From: a virus
Strand: one strand, 5' to 3'
IMG/VR virus record: IMGVR_UViG_3300029258_001504
Coordinates: 1-64,000 of that record
DNA length: 64,000 bases
Within the stretch, counting starts at the first letter, position 1. Each line of letters starts with the position of its first letter. Below are positions 1 to 7,460 of the stretch, in pieces. Below the pieces are notes generated by a model. The model searched no databases, was not told where the DNA came from, and worked only from the letters and a program-made list of their open reading frames with translations. The position numbers were made by a program, and so were the translations under genes.

Positions 1-246
1 ACGGCCATCGTGGGCATGGTGGCGTTCGCAGGGAACTACGGAGGATTCACAGGGTACAGCGGAACACACTCGATGTTGGAGGGAGTGGTCGAGGTTACAG
101 AATCCAGCGACACGTTCGAGCTACAGCACAGGTGCATTACGTCCAAGTCCCTAGATGGTCTTGGGCTTGGCGATTACGGAGCAGGAGACGACTTCGGTGA
201 GGATGAGGTGTTCAGCCGTGTCGTCATCGAGAAGATCAAGGAGTGA
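1..246 (+). CDS. C-terminal end of a probable virion protein (partial)
   Basis: The frame is open from the first base of the window and ends at TGA 244-246, so only the last 81 residues are visible and the true start lies outside. The visible part is Gly- and Tyr-rich at first, then acidic, and ends in RVVIEKIKE. No family is recognised. It is followed after 7 bases by the glycosidase-like tail gene and so belongs to the same tail operon. A tail or fibre component is inferred from position only. Confidence 0.6.
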   Translation, partial: TAIVGMVAFAGNYGGFTGYSGTHSMLEGVVEVTESSDTFELQHRCITSKSLDGLGLGDYGAGDDFGEDEVFSRVVIEKIKE

Positions 247-253
247 GATTGAC

Positions 254-1474
254 ATGAGCAAGCCCGGAATCAGCAACGACATACTACAGTTCATCGACGG
301 GAACACTATCGTCACGGACCCGGACACTGGCCTCAAGGGCACGTTCGCCATGATGCAGATGCTCGTGCATCGGCGTGAGATCTTCAACGACACGGACAAC
401 CCGCTCCATGTCGATGGGTTCACCCCTCTAGCTGGTCCGAATGGTTCGGTGACGAACCTCAATACGATCCACGGAAAGCTGGGATGGCATGAGCAGGAAG
501 TCCAGCAGGCTCTTTGGGAGCGCCCCAAGGATCTGCTCATCTACTACGGGTGGCTCAACGCTTTCAACAGCGCAGAGCACGCCTGGAACAACGAGAAGGT
601 TGCGCAGGAGATGGCGAAGTATGATCTGCTCGTATTCGGCGACGGCATCCAGGACCCGGGTCATGGAGACTACGCCAACACCCAGGTGATCATTCCTCGG
701 ATCAAGGCGCTCAACCCGAACGCGAAGATCTTCGGATACGTGACGGTGAACCAGTCGCTCGCCAACTTCGAGGATAAGGCAGACGGCTGGGAGACGCTCG
801 GCGTGCATGGCATCTTCATGGACGAGGCCGGGTACGATTACGGCACGACGACGACCAACGGGCGCGATGCGTTCAACACGAAAGTGGACTACGTCCATGC
901 GCTCTCGTCGGCGAGCCTGTGTTTCGTCAACGCCTGGAACATGGACCACATCATCGGGACGGAGAACGATCCGAGCTACCCGAATACCACGTGGAACCCG
1001 AGCGAGGTTGCGTCGAAGCTCACTGCGAACGACTGGTATCTCCTGGAGAGCTGGCCGATCAACACGACGGCGTATTCCGGGAACGACGGATACGAGAGCA
1101 AGTCGGACTGGGCTTCTCGAGGGGTGAAGGCGCAGAGTCATCGGGCGACATTCGGGATCAATGTGGCAGCTTCTGGAATTATTGCCAACAGTGATACGGA
1201 TGCGCAGGACCTCTTCGATTTCCTTTTCACGTCTGCACTCATGTTTGCGATGGACGGCGTGGGCTCCAGCGATACGAGTTACGGGTCGAGCAGCGCTGCT
1301 GTCGACTGGTGGACGCGCCCAGACGTCTTCAAGATGGGTCCCCTCTATTCTTTGAACGCTACTGTTCAAACTGATACCGGAGATTCTGACGTTTACATGA
1401 GGTATGTACAGTGCGGTCGTTTTAAACTGGATTTCAGTGCTAGTGCGCAAGACTCGAGTGTCGAGAAGTGGTAG
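254..1474 (+). CDS. TIM-barrel glycoside-hydrolase-like tail protein (GH114/spherulin-4-like)
   Basis: The 406-residue protein has a short N-terminal virion-type segment and then a barrel-like domain from about residue 95. Alternating strands are visible: LLIYYGWLNAF, YDLLVFGDG, NAKIFGYVTV, VHGIFMDEAGYDYG, SASLCFVNAW, DWYLLESW. The Asp-Glu pair in FMDEAGYDYG sits at a strand end, where GH114 and related endo-polygalactosaminidase/spherulin-4-type barrels carry acidic catalytic residues. A role in cutting host surface polysaccharide is inferred. The start at 254 is preferred because the frame upstream of it overlaps the preceding gene, while 254 lies 7 bases after that gene's stop. Base and codon use over roughly 254-1170 looks more GC-biased than in the following tail genes, which could reflect transfer or high expression. 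Confidence 0.62.
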   Translation: MSKPGISNDILQFIDGNTIVTDPDTGLKGTFAMMQMLVHRREIFNDTDNPLHVDGFTPLAGPNGSVTNLNTIHGKLGWHEQEVQQALWERPKDLLIYYGWLNAFNSAEHAWNNEKVAQEMAKYDLLVFGDGIQDPGHGDYANTQVIIPRIKALNPNAKIFGYVTVNQSLANFEDKADGWETLGVHGIFMDEAGYDYGTTTTNGRDAFNTKVDYVHALSSASLCFVNAWNMDHIIGTENDPSYPNTTWNPSEVASKLTANDWYLLESWPINTTAYSGNDGYESKSDWASRGVKAQSHRATFGINVAASGIIANSDTDAQDLFDFLFTSALMFAMDGVGSSDTSYGSSSAAVDWWTRPDVFKMGPLYSLNATVQTDTGDSDVYMRYVQCGRFKLDFSASAQDSSVEKW

Positions 1475-1483
1475 AGTGATATT

Positions 1484-1909
1484 ATGAAATTCAATGGCGG
1501 CTTTGGGATCTCTCCGTTTGGGCAGTCCGAGATGGGACACCCCAAGAGCGACATCGAGCCGCGGTTCTACACGTCCAAGCCCGTTGACGGTTCGGTTAAT
1601 GTTCCTACGAATGTTTGGTTGCGTTTTGATACGTACCTTTTCTCTAGTTGGACAGATATCGATGATGTCGTCGTGGAGATCAGTGAGGACAACGGGGGGA
1701 CGTACAACCTGGCGTTTGACGGCACATCTTTCATAGCTCCTTACGACGGTTCTAACTCAAAAGTTCGCCGTCCTGAGAGCCACGTCATTCGGTTCTGGAT
1801 TGATAAGGCGGGACTTTGGCCTCCAGAGGAAACGGTGAAGATCCGCTACACGGGCGTGGACGAGTTCGGGAATGTTTCGTCCAAAACTGCCCCGGTGATC
1901 TGGAGCTGA
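1484..1909 (+). CDS. Ig-like-fold small tail protein
   Basis: A 141-residue protein beginning with a Gly/Phe-rich segment (NGGFGISPFGQSEMG). It continues as a beta-sandwich-like domain: 'RFYTSKPVDGSVNVPTN' resembles the start of bacterial Ig-like (Big_5/SbsA type) domains, and it ends with 'IRYTGVDEFGNVSS', the typical last strands of such folds. It lies 9 bases after the glycosidase-like gene and 3 bases before the next. An accessory carbohydrate-binding or decoration role on the tail is an inference. Confidence 0.55.
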   Translation: MKFNGGFGISPFGQSEMGHPKSDIEPRFYTSKPVDGSVNVPTNVWLRFDTYLFSSWTDIDDVVVEISEDNGGTYNLAFDGTSFIAPYDGSNSKVRRPESHVIRFWIDKAGLWPPEETVKIRYTGVDEFGNVSSKTAPVIWS

Positions 1910-1912
1910 ACC

Positions 1913-2413
1913 ATGTCTTACGAGTGGGAATTCACGACAGGCGGTCGCCCGGAAGATTTACGAGGTAAAAAGTGCCATCGTGGTCCCATGATCGATGTTG
2001 AGGTCCGCATGTCTCAGCCTTTCGCTACTCTCTCTTTCCTGGAGCGGGAGAGAGTCAAGCTCTTAGAGGCATTGGTGGACACCACATTGTGGGCCGTACG
2101 GACACGTGACGGGGTGCTCCGCGTCATGAACGGAGATATGGGGGCAATCTTTGCTCGCTTGCTGTCCCAGAAGAAGTACCTGCAGGTCTTGATTTGCGAG
2201 AAACGCCGAGCCATCGATATTGACCGGGATGTCTCTTGGTTGGACCGCTCTTTTCTTACAGGTCTCGAGCAGCTGAAACAGTACGGAATTCAAGAACAGC
2301 ATATCGCTTTGATGCGTTCTGCGTTACAGTCAAGTAGCCCGATCCAACGTGTAGCAGGGCGCTGCGCGGTGATTTTGATCGCGGCATTTCTTGAGCTGGA
2401 CGCGGGGACGTGA
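1913..2413 (+). CDS. Hypothetical tail-operon protein
   Basis: A 166-residue protein of unrecognised family. It is mainly helical in appearance, with charged helices around 'FLERERVKLLEALVDTTLW' and a hydrophobic C-terminal helix (RCAVILIAAFLELDAG). There is no signal peptide. It is tightly packed in the tail operon, and its stop overlaps the next start as TGATG, so translation of the two is probably coupled. A tail assembly or structural role is inferred from context only. Confidence 0.5.
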   Translation: MSYEWEFTTGGRPEDLRGKKCHRGPMIDVEVRMSQPFATLSFLERERVKLLEALVDTTLWAVRTRDGVLRVMNGDMGAIFARLLSQKKYLQVLICEKRRAIDIDRDVSWLDRSFLTGLEQLKQYGIQEQHIALMRSALQSSSPIQRVAGRCAVILIAAFLELDAGT

Positions 2414-4887
2414 TGAGCAACCCTTCTTCGTACACCGTTAACAAACCACGAGAAGCCGCCTGGATCGTTTATATTAACGGTCTGGAGATCCCAGTCATGG
2501 GTGTGGACGTGACGTACGGAGTTTGGCAGATTCCCACGGCGTCCCTTAAGATGGTACCTCACCCTATGCTCCAGCGGTTAGGGTCGGAAGACCGCCTGCA
2601 CGTAGTCATCTTTTACAAGGATGACCACATGCAGGGCGCTGTCCCTCAGTTTCGACTCTTGGGGGAATTCGAAGTTGTAGGGTGGACTTACCAGAACAGC
2701 CCTAACGGGCGTGTGTTGCAGTTAGACTGTGTCAGTCCGATACAGATTTTCAAACAGCTTCATGTCTTCTACATGTCATCGATGAATGACATCGTTGGAG
2801 GTCTCGGACCTACGGGTTCGGCTGAAGGTGTCACACAGGCTAAACCGTTCTATCCCGCATCGTTATTTTTGGAGGGGTTGTTTCGGGTAGGTGGAGAGAC
2901 TGCAGTCGTAGGCGACACTAGCGCAAGCGGTACCGAAGAGTCTTCGGACGATTTCATTAAGCGTCCTATCGACTTTGTTCTAAATGTTTTCCGTTCAATC
3001 CTTCTTCCTGTGGATGTCAGTGAGGGCTCTGAAACGAGTCCGGATATTTCTACACAGGCAGACCATCTTCCTAGGGACGCTACTTCAGTTCCTGGAAAGA
3101 ATTTCTTTGCACGCTGGGCTCTCCGAACGAAGTTCCATTCCCGGTGGTGTGCGTTGCCTATGTTTGAGGACACGAATCCGGTACCGAAGACAGCGTGGAG
3201 AAACGAAGGTGAGTCTTCACCGACAGATGTAGAAGACGCGGAGGCTATCGGGAACCTCTGTTTCCCCTTGGTAAAGGCGGTACAGGATTATCACGTGATC
3301 GAAGCGTTACAGCAGCACATCGGTGCAAGCGTTGGCAACTCTGGGAGTATCTGGGACCTCCTCAAGATGGTCTATTCGCAGATGCTCATGGAGATCGCTA
3401 TGATTCCATGCCCTCCTTCCGGTGCCGTACAGAAAAAGACAGGGTACCTCAAAGCTGGCGGAGGGACGACAGACGACGAGTTCTACAGTATTCGGTCGTT
3501 CTTCGTTAAGCCGAGTTGTTACTTTGGGATTCCTCCCATCTGCAATGTTATTTTCCCCTCCATGGTTCAGAATTTTACGTTCCAGGAGACGTACATCACA
3601 CAGCCTACTCGTGTGTATTTGGGAGAGACATTCCTGTCACACATGTTGGACCCGGATTCTCGGCTAGGAGGGCTGACACCTCAGCTCCTAACTACGGGGT
3701 TCCCTCCAGTCGTGAAGAACCGCATGCAACAGTCGATCACTGCCCCGGATGTGAACAATAAGAATTTCTTGGTGCAGCCGGAAGAACTTTACAAAGGCCC
3801 TGTCAGTAAACGTATGAGCGCACCTCCTTGGCTGTATCTTTTAGAACAGAGTTCTAAAGGCGAGGGAGGAGCGGCAGGGGCGCAGCCCTCAGAAGACGCT
3901 CCGGAAGATCCTGAAGTGAATACCGGCTTAGGGGCCCTGTTCGATAAGTACGCGGAGTATGAGTACTATAGGGCACGGTTTGCTGAACGGCAGGGCGGCG
4001 TATCGATGCCTTTCAATCCGTACATCCTCCCGGGATTTCCCACGGTCGTATACGACGAAGAGGCTTCCGGTTTTGACGTTATGGCGTATGTGATGTCCAT
4101 CACCCACTCCATGTCCGCAGAACGGGGAAGTCCCCACGTATCTACTCAAGCTAATTTGGGGTTCATCCGGACGCTCACGGAGGTTGCAGAGGCGAAGTAT
4201 TCAGTTCCTGGTCTCGACGCGTCTAGCACATTTTTGGATTCGTACCCCCCAGAGCCGATCCCAGGTGTGCGTGACGTTTTTCAGGTGCAGGAGTCGGCTG
4301 AGGAATTTTATAAGATTCTACTGTACGGGCCGGAGTACCCCGGTAAGCAGCGCAAGTCTTGGTGGCGGGGGGAGCTAGCTAGAGAAGCTACGTACTACTC
4401 TTCAACAGGAATTCCTAGGAGGGAGCCCAATGATGAATGGGCGGCTGCGTTCACGGGGTTTGACGAGGCCATGCGGTCGATTTCTCGTCCGGTATGTACG
4501 CTGAGAGAATACATAGAGACGTACCATGATCGGGATCTTGAGTCGTTGTTGGCGGATGGCACCGTGCGGGGGGAATACCGTTCTTTCTCTACGGACGTGA
4601 ACAATCCCTCTCCTACTGGCGGGGCTGTATTCTGGGGACGCATTTATACGAATACTCCCGCAAGTAGTGACTATTCTGCTCCTGAAGACGTGGTGAACAT
4701 CTCGCTGTCGACGGACTCGGCGGACGAAGTGATCGCCGGAGACACTGCCAAGTACGGTCCCGTGGACTCGTGGCGCGTAGCTGGGAACGCAGAAGTTCCC
4801 GATACCATCAAAGACTGGGACGCGATCCTCACGGAATACCGTAAACTATTAAGAAGTGAGGACGGCAAGGTTGCCCCACAGAGGTAA
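2413..4887 (+). CDS. Large baseplate/tail protein, possibly hub-like
   Basis: An 824-residue protein starting at the ATG in TGATG; a GTG one codon earlier is possible. The first 130 residues (WIVYINGLEIPVMGVDVTYGV, then beta-rich segments ending VLQLDCVSP) resemble the N-terminal region of baseplate hub-type proteins that open with a 'V-x-ING' strand and a conserved short domain. The rest is low in recognisable motifs, with an acidic Pro/Gly linker near residues 480-510. Its position just before a sigma factor and a tail amidase, and ahead of the gp25-like and J-like baseplate genes, supports a hub or central spike role, but this is inference. Confidence 0.5.
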   Translation: MSNPSSYTVNKPREAAWIVYINGLEIPVMGVDVTYGVWQIPTASLKMVPHPMLQRLGSEDRLHVVIFYKDDHMQGAVPQFRLLGEFEVVGWTYQNSPNGRVLQLDCVSPIQIFKQLHVFYMSSMNDIVGGLGPTGSAEGVTQAKPFYPASLFLEGLFRVGGETAVVGDTSASGTEESSDDFIKRPIDFVLNVFRSILLPVDVSEGSETSPDISTQADHLPRDATSVPGKNFFARWALRTKFHSRWCALPMFEDTNPVPKTAWRNEGESSPTDVEDAEAIGNLCFPLVKAVQDYHVIEALQQHIGASVGNSGSIWDLLKMVYSQMLMEIAMIPCPPSGAVQKKTGYLKAGGGTTDDEFYSIRSFFVKPSCYFGIPPICNVIFPSMVQNFTFQETYITQPTRVYLGETFLSHMLDPDSRLGGLTPQLLTTGFPPVVKNRMQQSITAPDVNNKNFLVQPEELYKGPVSKRMSAPPWLYLLEQSSKGEGGAAGAQPSEDAPEDPEVNTGLGALFDKYAEYEYYRARFAERQGGVSMPFNPYILPGFPTVVYDEEASGFDVMAYVMSITHSMSAERGSPHVSTQANLGFIRTLTEVAEAKYSVPGLDASSTFLDSYPPEPIPGVRDVFQVQESAEEFYKILLYGPEYPGKQRKSWWRGELAREATYYSSTGIPRREPNDEWAAAFTGFDEAMRSISRPVCTLREYIETYHDRDLESLLADGTVRGEYRSFSTDVNNPSPTGGAVFWGRIYTNTPASSDYSAPEDVVNISLSTDSADEVIAGDTAKYGPVDSWRVAGNAEVPDTIKDWDAILTEYRKLLRSEDGKVAPQR

Positions 4888-4890
4888 GTC

Positions 4891-5592
4891 ATGCAAACGA
4901 CACAACAACAGCGTGATCTGGAGCTCTGGAGGGAGTGGAAGAAGACGAAGAGTCCCGTGACTCTGGAGCTCCTTTTGAAGGAGTTGACTCCTCTCATTAA
5001 CCGGGAAGTCGGTAAGTGGGGGGCTACGGTGCCCCGAGTGGCTCTTGAGTCTAAAGCTAGAGTCCTCACGATTGACGCCCTCGAAAACTACGATCCGCAT
5101 CGGGGAGCGGCCATAGGGACGCACGTAACCAACCGACTCCGTAAGCTGTCACGGTTTGTGTATCCGTACCAGAATGTAGCGCGGCTTCCTGAAAACAAAC
5201 AGCTCCTATTCAATACGTTCCAAGTTGCGCAGAACAAACTCTACGATGAGCACGGTCGAGAGCCGACGGTAGAAGAGATCTCTGATGAGTTAGGCTGGAA
5301 CAGTAAAAAGGTTAAAGACTTCCAGACGTCCTTCAATCGTAGAGAGCTCGTAGAGTCCGAGGGGGCGTTTATCGATGACGACCCTTCTACAAGCGGGCTT
5401 GTTGACTTCTACTACCACGGGCTCTCTCCCGATGATAAGAGACTTTTTGAGGACATCACGGGGTACGGGGGGAAACAGGAACTCTCTAACCGACAACTGA
5501 TGTCGAAGTACCGATTAACGCAGGGACAATTGAGCTACCGTAAGCGTAAATTCATTGACCAGATCAAGCGCATCCAGACTGGAGGGATCTGA
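4891..5592 (+). CDS. Sigma-70-family-like RNA polymerase sigma factor
   Basis: A 233-residue protein. An N-terminal helical part (DLELWREWKKTKSPVTLELLLKELTPLINREV) looks like a degenerate region 1.2/2. The segment GREPTVEEISDELGW near residues 122-136 is the classic sigma region 3 signature. The C-terminal 60 residues (LSNRQLMSKYRLTQGQLSYRKRKF) fit a region 4 helix-turn-helix. It probably directs a core RNA polymerase, plausibly the one encoded at 50900-58644, to phage promoters. It is unusual for such a gene to lie within the tail operon, between the hub-like gene and the amidase gene. Its stop overlaps the next start (TGATG). It lacks the zinc insertions of the second sigma factor at 40968. 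Confidence 0.75.
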   Translation: MQTTQQQRDLELWREWKKTKSPVTLELLLKELTPLINREVGKWGATVPRVALESKARVLTIDALENYDPHRGAAIGTHVTNRLRKLSRFVYPYQNVARLPENKQLLFNTFQVAQNKLYDEHGREPTVEEISDELGWNSKKVKDFQTSFNRRELVESEGAFIDDDPSTSGLVDFYYHGLSPDDKRLFEDITGYGGKQELSNRQLMSKYRLTQGQLSYRKRKFIDQIKRIQTGGI

Positions 5593-6995
5593 TGCCGACC
5601 TCTTCAGGGTTAACGGACCAGCAGCAGAGCGCCTTCAATATGCTGAAGGAACACATCCCCGCGGATCTGGTTCCTGGGTACAACGTGAGTTCTGGCGATG
5701 ATGCTCAACCCCAGTCGGAGTGGTTGAAGTCTATGCAGCGTTGGAGTGACGACTTAGGCACCAACGCGTATGCGTATTTTAACTACATAGCTCGAGGCAA
5801 GCAGCTCAAGAAGACACGACGGCGCCCTACTAAGATTTTGAGTCCTGATGGGTTCCCCCCTTGGGTGACCATTGCGTACGCCTACCCCCCGCCTGGAGCG
5901 TTTTCTTCGGTCAGCGGTACCCGTAAGGTTAAACACATCGTTCTACACTCCTTTGGACACGGCTGGATGGCAGGCTTCGTACCTCCTAAGAAGAACAAGG
6001 CAGGGAAAGTCATCAAGGAGGGTTACTGGGGCGGTTGGATGAATTCGAAGTCCAAGCGTAAAGGTGTGCAAGTTTTTGAGTACGAGAACAAGACTGTCTA
6101 CGTCCCAAAGGGCTCAGACGAGCACCAGCACCACCCTAGAAAGATGTCTGCGGGATTGAGTGCGTGCCTTAATTCCGCTAAGAAGTCTTCGGCACACTTC
6201 TTCATTGATCGTTTGGGGAACCTGGTGGTTATTGGGGACTGCAACGACATCTTATACACGTCTAATGGGTTGAATAGGACAGGAGTCGGTATCGAGCTTG
6301 AAGAGGCTTTTTATGTTGTAGAACACCCTAGCAAAACTAAAGCGAAGTTCCGCGCTGGAGGCAATCCGCCAGGAACCGCTGGGAGCGTGGAGTATTTTGC
6401 TTATAGTCCTCTTCAGCTTCTGACTCTCAGTATTGTCTGCGCTAAGCTGGAGGCGGCGTACGACATCCCTAGGGTGGTCGACTTCACTCGGCGTAGCCAA
6501 AACAAGAACACTCCTCCCGGCTATTCGATGCACGACTTCGCCAAAGGCTCGAAGCACTTTGACGTGTCTCCCGCATTTTTAGAGCAGGCTACGTGGGATA
6601 CCTTCTTCAAGCTTGTGGCGTCGCACACGCATATCGATATTAAGTCTAATGTGTGGAAGCCTCGGCAGCGGTACAAGAAAAGTGGGGCAGGACAAGACCT
6701 GATCCGGGCGCCGTTGTCGGACGAAGTGTCTCGAGGATTTACGAAACTATTGTTGCAACCGTCTCACGACACCGGGGTAGCGATTGCTCGCAGCGATATG
6801 ATTTCGGAAGTCAAGAAGGCGGCAGTTAGCCAAGAGGCAGGAGACAGGGCCGTACAGGAGTCTCAGAAAGTTTTACAAGAAGCGGCGAACACTTATAATA
6901 TGACACAGCAGTCTGAAAACCCGCCGGTATCCAGAGTGGCGAGGAATATCGCGATTGCGCAAGGGGTCCAGGCACAGACGTCGGATCTCTGGTAA
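5592..6995 (+). CDS. Tail-associated N-acetylmuramoyl-L-alanine amidase (amidase_2/PGRP fold)
   Basis: 467 residues. The central part, about residues 110-320, has amidase_2 features: 'KHIVLHSFGH' with the first zinc His, 'AHFFIDRLGNLVVIGD' (the 'sYHfvI..dG.iyq' strand pair), 'RTGVGIELEE' (the 'sIGIElvN' strand), and 'MHDFAKGSKHFDVSPAF', comparable to the 'H.di..grK.DPGpaF' closing motif with the last metal ligand. It should cleave the amide bond between muramic acid and L-Ala in peptidoglycan. Being inside the baseplate block, it is probably a virion lysin acting at injection rather than the holin-dependent endolysin. The last 130 residues are helical and may anchor it to the baseplate. Confidence 0.78.
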   Translation: MPTSSGLTDQQQSAFNMLKEHIPADLVPGYNVSSGDDAQPQSEWLKSMQRWSDDLGTNAYAYFNYIARGKQLKKTRRRPTKILSPDGFPPWVTIAYAYPPPGAFSSVSGTRKVKHIVLHSFGHGWMAGFVPPKKNKAGKVIKEGYWGGWMNSKSKRKGVQVFEYENKTVYVPKGSDEHQHHPRKMSAGLSACLNSAKKSSAHFFIDRLGNLVVIGDCNDILYTSNGLNRTGVGIELEEAFYVVEHPSKTKAKFRAGGNPPGTAGSVEYFAYSPLQLLTLSIVCAKLEAAYDIPRVVDFTRRSQNKNTPPGYSMHDFAKGSKHFDVSPAFLEQATWDTFFKLVASHTHIDIKSNVWKPRQRYKKSGAGQDLIRAPLSDEVSRGFTKLLLQPSHDTGVAIARSDMISEVKKAAVSQEAGDRAVQESQKVLQEAANTYNMTQQSENPPVSRVARNIAIAQGVQAQTSDLW

Positions 6996-7006
6996 GTGGA
7001 GATAGA

Positions 7007-7453
7007 ATGGCTTATGACATTCACTTCCAGCCCGTCCCCTCCGGAGAAGTGCGGAGTGCGCGGGTTTTTACTTTTGGTTTCCGTGCGTCCCTGAAGGTCT
7101 CGGGTCCGCAAGCTCTCGTTAATCGTTGGGTAAAGACGTTTATGACCCCGAAGGGGAGCAATCCGCTGGACAAAGAGGAGGGGACGGCTTTTGGTCGACT
7201 TGTTGGGTCGAACATCAACGTATATCACCACGGGATTGAGGATATTATCCTTCTAGCAATTGAGGACGCTAATGACCAAGTTCGGCGTCAGGACTTAGAG
7301 GGGTTGTTTCCTGAGAATGAACGGTTGGCGAACGCGACGTTGTTGAAGCAGCAGACGCAGATCTACGATGATGGTGTAGAGTTGTGGGTTCGTATCGTTA
7401 ATGCAGCAGGTGAAGTGCTGCCCGTGAAGCTCATCGAGCTCGCAGATAGGTAG
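7007..7453 (+). CDS. gp25-like baseplate wedge protein (tentative)
   Basis: A 148-residue protein. It has the size and layout of gp25/W-like wedge proteins: an N-terminal strand region, then 'TFMTPKGSNPLDKEEGTAFG' comparable to the 'T..GerP..p.fG' turn, then a helix (EDIILLAIEDANDQVRRQD) and a final beta hairpin (VELWVRIVNAAGEVLPVKL). It stands immediately before the J-like protein, which is the usual order in contractile-tail phages. The similarity is by pattern rather than by strict motif, so the name is tentative. Confidence 0.45.
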   Translation: MAYDIHFQPVPSGEVRSARVFTFGFRASLKVSGPQALVNRWVKTFMTPKGSNPLDKEEGTAFGRLVGSNINVYHHGIEDIILLAIEDANDQVRRQDLEGLFPENERLANATLLKQQTQIYDDGVELWVRIVNAAGEVLPVKLIELADR

Positions 7454-7460
7454 GCGTTAA

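Noticed and set aside
428-1540. A 370-codon minus-strand open frame opposite the glycosidase-like gene
   Set aside because: Antisense to a gene with recognisable domain features; its Arg/Val/His-rich composition fits a GC-driven shadow.
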